A stretch of 5,209 bases of DNA from assembly GCA_014305015.1 (NCBI GenBank), contig JACRUB010000156.1:1-5209 (forward strand), read 5' to 3'. Below the pieces are notes generated by a model that searched no databases, was not told where the DNA came from, and was given only the letters and a program-made list of their open reading frames with translations. Below are positions 1-5,209 of this stretch, in pieces. The position numbers and the translations under genes are program-made. The number at the start of each line of letters is the position of its first letter. Position 1 is the stretch's first letter. This DNA comes from Vulcanimicrobiota bacterium. Its GTDB lineage: Bacteria; Vulcanimicrobiota; Vulcanimicrobiia; Vulcanimicrobiales; Vulcanimicrobiaceae.

Positions 1-866
1 ACTGCTTGCATTGAAATCGAGAGACGCGCTTTGGCGACAAGCACATCCAGTGTCGCAAGCATCTCGATGTTCGCCTCGATCTGCGTCCCTTCGTCCCCTA
101 TGCGTTTCGAAAGCTCGGCCAAAATACGTGCGACCTCGCGCTCTTCTTCAAGACGCAAGGTACGTAAGCGGTTGTTGGTTTCGAGCGCCGCCAAAGGTTC
201 AACGAACAGCGTCTGCCCACTCGAACTTGTATCGTGCACGATGCCGGGAAACTCACCGGAGAATTCTGCTTTGATCGGCACCACGAACCGCCCGTCGCGG
301 ATCGTCACGACGGCATCTTGAATCGCATTCGCGTATTTGGATGAACGCAGCATCGCAGAGACTTTGTCGCGCGCATCGTTCTGGGACGTCACTAGGCTGC
401 GGCGAATGCGGCCGAGCGCAGGCGAGGCGCGATCCAGAACAGCGCCGCGTTCGTCGATCGCATCGGTGAGCGCCGAGATCAATTCCTTGAGCTGCTTGTA
501 TCCCGCCGTGAGATTTTTGATGATGTCGCTCTCGCTCTCGCGCGCCTTGTTATACGCGGCGGCAGCCGCGGCAAGCGAATCCCCGACCGCGCGCAATTCG
601 GTTGCCGAGACCGTCTGACCACGGGCACCCGCGGCGACCAACGGTTCGGTTTCGATTGCGCGCCCAACAAACAGATCGGCGGCAACAACGAGTTCGCGCA
701 CCTCCGCCGTCTCGCGCTGCGCGCGGCGAACGCCGGGGAGGTCGATCTCGGGCGCAAGTTCAACGGTACGATCGCGCCCACGCTCGGTCTGGGTTAGTGC
801 AACGACGCGGTCGCGTATGCTCGCAAAATCAAGTGTCTCTAGGGTACGTTCGTCAGCTAACTGCAT
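1..866 (-). CDS. mutS2: MutS2 family protein, N-terminal part (3' end runs off the window)
   Basis: Reading the minus strand from an ATG at 864-866 gives 288 uninterrupted residues up to the window edge. The N-terminus (MQLADERTLETLDFASI) has the usual MutS2 opening. The region around residues 147-230 is diagnostic: ASPALGRIRRSL, then VVTIRDGRFVVPIKAE (187-201), then GIVHDTSSSGQTLFVEP (208-224), followed by the NN and charged helix of the lever/clamp. MutS2 proteins are usually near 780 residues, so the Walker A/B ATPase and the C-terminal Smr nuclease domain would lie outside the window and cannot be checked. Known family roles are suppression of recombination by acting on branched DNA and, in Bacillus subtilis, sensing and splitting of collided ribosomes; which applies here is unknown. 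The start lies 14 bases after the stop of the small upstream gene. No good Shine-Dalgarno is visible, so translational coupling is likely. Family assignment is firm; function is inferred. Confidence 0.93.
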   Translation of the reverse strand, partial: MQLADERTLETLDFASIRDRVVALTQTERGRDRTVELAPEIDLPGVRRAQRETAEVRELVVAADLFVGRAIETEPLVAAGARGQTVSATELRAVGDSLAAAAAAYNKARESESDIIKNLTAGYKQLKELISALTDAIDERGAVLDRASPALGRIRRSLVTSQNDARDKVSAMLRSSKYANAIQDAVVTIRDGRFVVPIKAEFSGEFPGIVHDTSSSGQTLFVEPLAALETNNRLRTLRLEEEREVARILAELSKRIGDEGTQIEANIEMLATLDVLVAKARLSISMQA

Positions 867-880
867 GCGGGCTTTACGGC

Positions 881-1237
881 TCAGGGGATCTGGCGGCAGA
901 TCGCGTGGGCCACGTCGTTAGGTTTGACCCCGTCGTCCATCTGAAGAGCAAGGCGGATATAGTGTTCGTTGCGCAACTCGATCACCAAGCAGTCGTGTGC
1001 GCCCCGGATATCGCAAAAAACGAGGCCGTCCGGAGAGGTGAAGGTGCCCGCTGTAACAGCATTCGGGAAACTCGTGCCCAATAATCGCCATTGCAAGTGC
1101 AGCGCTTCGCGGCCGCTGACGTACGCATTCGTTACATGTGTTAGCGGAATCGAAAACGAGCCGTGAAACGTCATAAAACGGTCAGACGGCGTGAGGTCGA
1201 CATACAGCATGGCGCTAGCAAGGCGAATCTTTGCCAC
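881..1237 (-). CDS. Conserved-looking small protein, possible PH-like fold, function unknown
   Basis: This is a 118-residue ORF starting at GTG (1235-1237) and ending at TGA (881-883), placed 6 bases after gatB and 14 bases before mutS2. I do not recognise a characterised gene. The protein has no signal peptide, membrane segment or obvious catalytic motif. It alternates short hydrophobic strands with polar turns: MLYVDL, SIPLTHVTNAYV, then LLGTSFP, AVTAGTF, GLVFCDI and CLVIELRN, and ends in a short helix (VAHAICRQI). The layout (HGSFSIPLTHV, GT-F-P, AGTF, G-VF-D, VIEL, then D and a helix) resembles small uncharacterised bacterial proteins with a PH-like beta-barrel; that is recall of a pattern, not a search result. 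An ATG at codon 10 (1208-1210) is an alternative start giving 109 residues and fits that pattern equally well; neither start has a clear Shine-Dalgarno. Its tight position in the operon argues that it is a real gene. Confidence 0.8.
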   Translation of the reverse strand: MAKIRLASAMLYVDLTPSDRFMTFHGSFSIPLTHVTNAYVSGREALHLQWRLLGTSFPNAVTAGTFTSPDGLVFCDIRGAHDCLVIELRNEHYIRLALQMDDGVKPNDVAHAICRQIP

Positions 1238-1243
1238 GGTTGT

Positions 1244-2776
1244 TTAGGTCAGTTTCTCTTTCATACGTTCTTGGACCAGTGCGGGATTGGCTTTGCCTCT
1301 GCTAGCCTTCATCACTTGGCCGACAAGGAAGCCCATCACGTTGGTCTTGCCGCCCTTGTAGTCCGCAACGGATTTTTCGTTCGCCGCAAGTACTCCGTCG
1401 ATGAAGCCGTCGATCGCGCCGGGATCGCTGGTTTGCGCGAGGCCTTCTTTCTCAACGATAGACTTTGGAGCGCCTTCCCCTTTCCACATGCGCCCGACGA
1501 GTTCTTTAGCGATCTTGGAATTGATCGTGTTGGATTCGACGAGTGTAATGAGTTCCGCAACATGCTGCGGTTTAACGGGCGACTCGTAAACCGGCGTGTC
1601 GCTCTCGTTCGCAAGACGTGAAAGGTCGCCCAGCACGAAGTTCACGCTCTGCTGCGCGTTTTTGCTTGCATTCACGCACGCATCGAAGTACTCCGCAAGG
1701 GGGGCATTCTCGACCAGCTGCGTGGCCTGCGCGACGCTCAGTTTGAACTCACAGTGATAGCGGGCAAAGCGTGCCGGCGGCAATTCGGGCATGTCCTTGC
1801 GAATGCGCTCGACCGTCGCGCGATCGACTTCGACCGGAACCAAATCGGGATCCGGGAAATACCGGTAGTCATGCGCCTGTTCTTTGCTGCGCATGGTATG
1901 GGTGGTCCCAGTCACTTCGTCCCACCCGCGCGTTTCTTGCACGACGCGTCCGCCGGATTCGACGATTTCGATCTGCCGGGCGATCTCGCTTTCGATCGCG
2001 CGATGCACGGAGCGGAACGAATTCATGTTCTTGATCTCGGCTTTGGTGCCGAGCTCTTTTGCACCAACCGGGCGAATCGAGACGTTTGCATCGCAACGCA
2101 GCGAGCCTTCTTCCATCTTGACGTCACTGACCCCGAGTTGCACAAAGGTTCGTTTGAGCGCTTCCAGATACCCGACGGCTTCATCCGCGTTATGAATCTC
2201 GGGTTCCGAGACGCACTCCATGAGCGGAACGCCTGCGCGATTGAAATCGATTAGCGAATGTGAGCTGCCGGCAATCCGGCCATCACCACTGCCGGAGTGG
2301 GTCGACTTGCCTGTATCTTCTTCCAAATGAATGCGCGTGAGGCGACATTCTTTCATTGTGCCGTCTTCTAGCCAATACCGAACGACGCCGCCTTGTGTGA
2401 GCGGCATATCGAACTGCGAGATCTGATAATCTTTTGGCATGTCCGGATAGAAGTAGTTCTTGCGATCAAACTTTGAGAATTCCGGAATCTGTGCATCGAA
2501 TGCAAGACCCGCCGCAATCATGTGCTCGATTGCAACTCTGTTAGCGACCGGCAGGGCGCCGGGCAATGCAAGGCACACCGGACAGACTTTGGTGTTGGGT
2601 TCGCCGCCGAACTCATTGGCGCACCCGCAGAACATCTTGCTATTCGTTTTCAGCTCAACGTGACACTCAATGCCGATCACAGCTTCCCATTTTGAAGGCG
2701 CTGCGCCCTCGGCTCCGCGCCCGCCAGCCGATGGTTGGGGCCCCCCAACCGCGTGTGCGCTCTCGATGTTGCTCAT
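1244..2776 (-). CDS. gatB: Asp/Glu-tRNA amidotransferase subunit B (GatB)
   Basis: GatB binds misacylated Glu-tRNA(Gln) or Asp-tRNA(Asn), phosphorylates the side-chain carboxylate with ATP, and receives ammonia from GatA to form the amide, in the cytoplasmic GatCAB complex. The 510-residue product covers the whole family. The cradle domain opens with IGIECHVEL (34-42). A four-cysteine zinc site follows at C50, C52, C65 and C68. Then come FDRKNYFYPDMPKDYQISQ (103-121), RIHLEEDTGK (148-157), LIDFNRAGVPLMECVSEPE (175-193), MEEGSLRCDANVS (221-233) and DYRYFPDPDL (303-312). A helical domain and the YqeY-like tRNA-binding tail finish at about 400-510, with GGKTNVMGFLVGQVMK near the end. The ATG overlaps the gatA stop as ATGA, with GGGGA 7 bases upstream. 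An unusual feature is a roughly 29-residue Gly/Ala/Pro-rich extension before the conserved domain; no other start codon lies between the ATG and the conserved core. Confidence 0.98.
   Translation of the reverse strand: MSNIESAHAVGGPQPSAGGRGAEGAAPSKWEAVIGIECHVELKTNSKMFCGCANEFGGEPNTKVCPVCLALPGALPVANRVAIEHMIAAGLAFDAQIPEFSKFDRKNYFYPDMPKDYQISQFDMPLTQGGVVRYWLEDGTMKECRLTRIHLEEDTGKSTHSGSGDGRIAGSSHSLIDFNRAGVPLMECVSEPEIHNADEAVGYLEALKRTFVQLGVSDVKMEEGSLRCDANVSIRPVGAKELGTKAEIKNMNSFRSVHRAIESEIARQIEIVESGGRVVQETRGWDEVTGTTHTMRSKEQAHDYRYFPDPDLVPVEVDRATVERIRKDMPELPPARFARYHCEFKLSVAQATQLVENAPLAEYFDACVNASKNAQQSVNFVLGDLSRLANESDTPVYESPVKPQHVAELITLVESNTINSKIAKELVGRMWKGEGAPKSIVEKEGLAQTSDPGAIDGFIDGVLAANEKSVADYKGGKTNVMGFLVGQVMKASRGKANPALVQERMKEKLT
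2733..2750 (-). repeat. Perfect GC-rich inverted repeat inside the 5' end of gatB
   Basis: On the plus strand, ggttgggg (2733-2740) and ccccaacc (2743-2750) are exact reverse complements separated by cc. In the gatB mRNA this is an 8-base GC-rich stem with a nominal 2-base loop, so the top one or two pairs would open. It begins about 27 bases after the first base of the gatB start codon and encodes part of the Gly/Pro-rich N-terminal extension. It could slow early elongation or be a by-product of low-complexity sequence. There is no T-run after it, so it does not look like an intrinsic terminator. Confidence 0.5.
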
Positions 2777-4269
2777 ACTAGATTCCCCGTGGGCGCGCGA
2801 TGGAGACTGACGTCTAATTTGTTGTTTTTATAGTGCATGGTGGCTTTTTCGTAGGCGTGGGCCGCGGAGAGCAATTCGCGTTCTGCGAAGATCGGTGCGC
2901 AGAGCTGCAAGCCCATTGGCACTGATTTGCCCTCGACGCTCACCGAACCGCACGGGACCGAGAGCGCAGGTAGGCCGGCCAGCGACATTGGAATCGTATA
3001 ATAGTCCATCAAATACATACTGTAAGGATCGCTCTTTGCTCCAGATACAAATGCGGGAGACGACGCGGCGGGACACGCGATGAGGTCGCACGTTGCAAAG
3101 GCTTTCTTGAAATCATCACCGATGAGCGTACGCACTTTCTGCGCCTTTACATAGTACGCATCATAGTATCCGCTCGAGAGCGCATAGGTCCCGATAAGGA
3201 TGCGGCGTTTAACTTCGGGTCCGAAGCCGGCGGCACGGGTCGCCTCGTACATCTCGCCCACGTCGTTGCCCTCAACGCGCAGACCGTACCGGACGCCGTC
3301 AAAGCGTGCTAGGTTTGATGAACACTCCGCCGGTGCAATGAGGTAGTACGTCGCCAAGCCATAATCGGCCGTCGGCAACGAGACTTCGATGAGTTCAGCG
3401 CCGAGTTTTTCGAGATCTCTATATGCCTGCTTGTAAACGGCATCAATCGCGGCCCCGAGCTTGCCGGTTTCGAATTCTTTGACGATGCCGATGCGCTTGC
3501 CGCGCAGATCATCGCGCAAAGCGCTGAAGGTTGGCTCGAGGGGCCGGTCGATGCTGGTCGAATCCATCGGATCGTATCCCGCCATCACGTCGTATGCGAG
3601 CGCAGCATCTTCGACCGTGCGCGTAAGCGGTCCGATCTGATCCAAACTTGATGCGAAGGCAATGAGACCGTACCGCGAAACGCGACCGTACGTCGGTTTG
3701 AAACCGACCACACCGCAAAATGCACCGGGTTCGCGAATTGAACCGCCGGTATCGCTTCCCAGCCCGACTGCGGCAAGATGCGCCGAAACCGCAGCCGCAC
3801 TTCCGCCGCTGGAGCCACCCGGAACGCGCGAAAGGTCGAGCGGATTGCGCGTTTGCAGCAATGCGCTATTTTCGCAGGAGCTGCCCATTGCAAATTCATC
3901 CATGTTGGATTTGCCGACCGGAATACCGCCTGCATCCAAAATACGCTGCACGGCCGTGCCGGTGTATGGTGCAATCCAGTTTTCCAAAATCTTTGAGCCG
4001 CACGTGGTGCGCGTGCCAGCGAGGCACATGTTGTCTTTGACGGCGACGGGCACGCCCGCCATCGCAAGTTTCTCACCGCCCGCAATACGCGCATCAACGC
4101 GATCCGCCGCCGCGCGTGCCATGTCGTGCAGGCGTGTCAAATACGCGCCGAGGCGCTCGTCGACCGCATCGATCTGTCCGAGCGTTGCATCCGTAACTTC
4201 ACGAGCCGAAATCTCGCGCGCATTCACGGCCCGGGCAACATCTACACCGCTACGCTCTACCGTCGACAT
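2773..4269 (-). CDS. gatA: Asp/Glu-tRNA amidotransferase subunit A (GatA, glutaminase)
   Basis: GatA hydrolyses glutamine or asparagine to release ammonia, which is channelled to GatB for amidation of misacylated tRNA. The 498-residue product is the normal size and shows the complete amidase signature fold. The catalytic triad is intact: Lys78 in PVAVKDN, the cis-Ser153 in RVPGGSSGGSAAA, and nucleophile Ser177 in GSDTGGSIREP. The spacing matches the Lys-Ser-Ser arrangement known from Staphylococcus aureus GatA, offset by one residue. Other family blocks are TTCGSKILENW (88-98), GKSNMDEFAMGSS (119-131), GFKPTYGRVSRYGLIAFASS (189-208) and DYYTIPMSLAGLPALSVPCG (422-441). The ATG (4267-4269) directly abuts the gatC stop TAG with no intervening base, and a strong GGAGG lies 8 bases upstream within gatC. 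The stop overlaps the gatB start by four bases. No frameshift or missing key residue is seen. Confidence 0.98.
   Translation of the reverse strand: MSTVERSGVDVARAVNAREISAREVTDATLGQIDAVDERLGAYLTRLHDMARAAADRVDARIAGGEKLAMAGVPVAVKDNMCLAGTRTTCGSKILENWIAPYTGTAVQRILDAGGIPVGKSNMDEFAMGSSCENSALLQTRNPLDLSRVPGGSSGGSAAAVSAHLAAVGLGSDTGGSIREPGAFCGVVGFKPTYGRVSRYGLIAFASSLDQIGPLTRTVEDAALAYDVMAGYDPMDSTSIDRPLEPTFSALRDDLRGKRIGIVKEFETGKLGAAIDAVYKQAYRDLEKLGAELIEVSLPTADYGLATYYLIAPAECSSNLARFDGVRYGLRVEGNDVGEMYEATRAAGFGPEVKRRILIGTYALSSGYYDAYYVKAQKVRTLIGDDFKKAFATCDLIACPAASSPAFVSGAKSDPYSMYLMDYYTIPMSLAGLPALSVPCGSVSVEGKSVPMGLQLCAPIFAERELLSAAHAYEKATMHYKNNKLDVSLHRAPTGNLV
2784..2788 (-). promoter_or_regulatory. Shine-Dalgarno of gatB
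   Basis: The minus strand reads GGGGA, 7 bases before the gatB ATG, within the final codons of gatA. Together with the ATGA stop/start overlap it supports the ATG at 2774-2776 and hence the reality of the N-terminal extension. Confidence 0.55.
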
Positions 4270-4566
4270 CTAGCCATCCTCCGCAATGATGCGCGGTACG
4301 CGGAAAAAACTTCCTTGCGCTTGCGGCGCCATCGAAAGGACTGTCTTGCGATCGAGGCAAGGGCGCACTTCGTCTTCCCGCTCAACATTACGCGATTCAA
4401 CCACCTGGGCGGTCGCGGGGATGCTGTCTGTATCGAGCTTCGAGATGACGTTGACATGCTCGAGCAGATCGCCGAGCTGTTGCCCGAAGCGCTGGACCTC
4501 GTCGTCGGTTAATGCAATACGCGCAAGTTTTGCGACGTAGCGTATATCAATTTTATCGGATGACAA
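4270..4566 (-). CDS. gatC: Asp/Glu-tRNA amidotransferase subunit C (GatC), probable TTG start
   Basis: GatC is the small, largely helical subunit that wraps around the GatA-GatB interface and stabilises the complex. The conserved content is clear: DKIDIRYVAKLARIALTDDE at the N-terminus, LGDLLEHVNVISKLDTDSI in the middle, RNVEREDEV (about residues 59-67 from the TTG start) and GSFFRVPRII near the end (85-94). I chose TTG at 4564-4566 because it gives 98 residues, close to the usual size, puts the family N-terminal block immediately after the start (MSSDKIDIRYVAKLARI) and has GGAG 10 bases upstream. ATG starts at 4600-4602 (109 residues) and 4630-4632 (120 residues) are in frame, but they add residues outside the family core and have no convincing Shine-Dalgarno. 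A CTG at 4570-4572 is also possible. From TTG the gene overlaps the upstream methyltransferase by 14 bases. Family is certain; the exact start is moderately supported. Confidence 0.9.
   Translation of the reverse strand: MSSDKIDIRYVAKLARIALTDDEVQRFGQQLGDLLEHVNVISKLDTDSIPATAQVVESRNVEREDEVRPCLDRKTVLSMAPQAQGSFFRVPRIIAEDG
4278..4282 (-). promoter_or_regulatory. Shine-Dalgarno of gatA
   Basis: The minus strand reads GGAGG here, 8 bases before the gatA ATG and inside the last codons of gatC. It is the strongest ribosome binding site in the window. It supports the chosen gatA start and independent high-level initiation despite the zero-base junction with gatC. Confidence 0.8.
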
Positions 4567-5209
4567 ACTCAGGATACTCCGCTTGGTGGATTGCGAATTC
4601 ATCGTCAAGCGGCCACTCGGGAATCTGGGCATCGGCGAAAGGGTCCTCCGCCTGCTCTTCTTCCAATGTAGCCTCGTGGCTGACGCTGACGTCGCGATAG
4701 AGCGTAACGAGCGTCTCGATGTGCCCGGTCTGCGGGAACATGTCGAACGGCTGCACGACTCCTAAGCGGTATCCTTTGGATGCAAGAAACTTCAAATCCC
4801 GGGCGAGGGTCGCGGGATCACACGAGAGGTACCACAGATTCTGGACCGCTGCCGCCGCAATTGCGCCCAGCGTCTGCTCGTCGCTGCCTTTGCGGGGCGG
4901 GTCCAAAAAGACGATCTCCGCCGCCTTGAGCTCGTCCATGACCTCGGGCCGGTTGACCGCCTCTTCCACCTTTGCAGTCTTAAAGCGAACCTGCGCGGAG
5001 AGTCCGTTGAGCTCTGCATTTTCTCCCGCCTCGGTTACCGCAAAGCGGTTTTCTTCAATCCCGTACACCGTCGAGCCGAGCTTGGCGAAAAACAGCGCAA
5101 ACGTTCCGACGCCGCAATACAGGTCGACGATCCGCCGTGATTCGCGCAGCCCCGGCTCCATGAAAATTAAGATGCGGGCGACGATTTCCGTATTGACTTG
5201 AAAAAACGA
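4553..5209 (-). CDS. rlmD: TrmA/RlmD-family RNA uracil-5 methyltransferase, C-terminal part (5' end runs off the window)
   Basis: The frame is open to the window edge and ends at TAA (4553-4555), giving 218 residues of the catalytic domain. It starts with SFFQVNTE, the hallmark entry to the TrmA/RumA methyltransferase fold. The SAM-binding block DLYCGVGTFAL (29-39) follows, then VYGIEEN (48-54), FLDPPRKG (101-108), YLSCDPATLARDL (127-139) with nucleophile Cys130, and FDMFPQTGHIETLVTL (155-170) with base Glu165. The 35-residue spacing of Cys to Glu equals that of Cys389 and Glu424 in Escherichia coli RumA/RlmD. The ATG at 5159-5161 is internal, since conserved SFFQVN lies upstream of it. Family members make 5-methyluridine in 23S rRNA (U747/U1939) or tRNA (U54); the target cannot be told without the N-terminal TRAM/Fe-S region, so the symbol is a best guess. 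An acidic tail of about 45 residues (EATLEEEQAEDPFADAQ and on) follows the usual C-terminus. Confidence 0.92.
   Translation of the reverse strand, partial: SFFQVNTEIVARILIFMEPGLRESRRIVDLYCGVGTFALFFAKLGSTVYGIEENRFAVTEAGENAELNGLSAQVRFKTAKVEEAVNRPEVMDELKAAEIVFLDPPRKGSDEQTLGAIAAAAVQNLWYLSCDPATLARDLKFLASKGYRLGVVQPFDMFPQTGHIETLVTLYRDVSVSHEATLEEEQAEDPFADAQIPEWPLDDEFAIHQAEYPEFVIR
4577..4580 (-). promoter_or_regulatory. Probable Shine-Dalgarno of gatC, favouring the TTG start
   Basis: The minus strand reads GGAG here (within GCGGAG), 10 bases before the TTG at 4564-4566. It lies inside the end of the upstream methyltransferase gene. It is the only plausible ribosome binding site near the candidate gatC starts, so it helps decide between TTG and the upstream ATG codons. 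The spacing is slightly long. Confidence 0.5.

Noticed and set aside
867..880. The short gap before mutS2 was considered for a terminator or promoter.
   Set aside because: Fourteen bases with no inverted repeat, no T-run and no room for promoter elements.
602..1084. A 160-codon plus-strand open frame spanning the mutS2/small-gene junction.
   Set aside because: It is antisense to the clearly recognisable MutS2 N-terminus and has an Arg-rich shadow composition.
11..2250. The 10-base string ttgaaatcga occurs at 11-20 and 2241-2250, suggesting a repeat.
   Set aside because: Both copies lie in conserved coding sequence (MutS2 and GatB) in ordinary codons, there are only two, and they are short; chance similarity.
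1754..2254. A 166-codon plus-strand open frame opposite gatB.
   Set aside because: It is entirely antisense to the GatB cradle domain, which shows strong family motifs; no recognisable protein and no ribosome binding context.
3662..4273. A 203-codon open frame on the plus strand opposite the 5' half of gatA.
   Set aside because: It is fully antisense to the conserved catalytic core of gatA and rich in Arg/Ser/Pro/Ala; its translation resembles no family. It is a shadow ORF.
4719..5201. A 160-codon plus-strand open frame opposite the methyltransferase.
   Set aside because: It lies antisense to conserved SAM-binding and catalytic motifs and has a low-information composition; shadow ORF.

Overview
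The window is a compact, single-strand bacterial operon fragment: all six supported genes lie on the minus strand. Transcription therefore runs from high to low coordinates. Base composition is moderately GC-rich and coding density is close to total; no intergenic gap exceeds about 15 bases and no non-coding stretch is long enough to need separate description. The genes at both ends are cut by the window edges.

In transcription order the genes are as follows. (1) 5209-4553: the C-terminal 218 residues of a TrmA/RlmD-family uracil-5 methyltransferase, with an acidic C-terminal tail. (2) 4566-4270: gatC, probably starting at TTG. (3) 4269-2773: gatA. (4) 2776-1244: gatB. (5) 1237-881: a small uncharacterised protein that may have a PH-like fold. 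(6) 866-1: the N-terminal 288 residues of MutS2. The genes are joined by a 14-base overlap (if the TTG start is right), a zero-base junction, a 4-base ATGA overlap, a 6-base gap and a 14-base gap. That spacing strongly suggests one polycistronic unit with coupled translation. No promoter or terminator is visible; the promoter should lie beyond position 5209 and any terminator beyond position 1.

GatCAB is the complete tRNA-dependent amidotransferase that converts Glu-tRNA(Gln) and/or Asp-tRNA(Asn) to the cognate amidated forms. Its presence implies a bacterium lacking GlnRS, AsnRS or both. Catalytic residues of GatA and the zinc-ligand cysteines of GatB are intact, so the complex looks functional. 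The flanking genes fit a translation theme: an RNA uracil methyltransferase upstream, and downstream MutS2, whose family includes members acting on collided ribosomes. That link is contextual only.

The phylum cannot be fixed from this window. The gene order and protein style suggest a non-proteobacterial, environmental, moderately high-GC lineage (an Eremiobacterota-like or related group is a weak guess). I found no mobile element, CRISPR array, RNA gene or evident novel system. The points most worth a second look are the uncharacterised gene between gatB and mutS2, the TTG start of gatC, the low-complexity N-terminal extension of GatB containing a perfect GC-rich hairpin, and the acidic tail of the methyltransferase.
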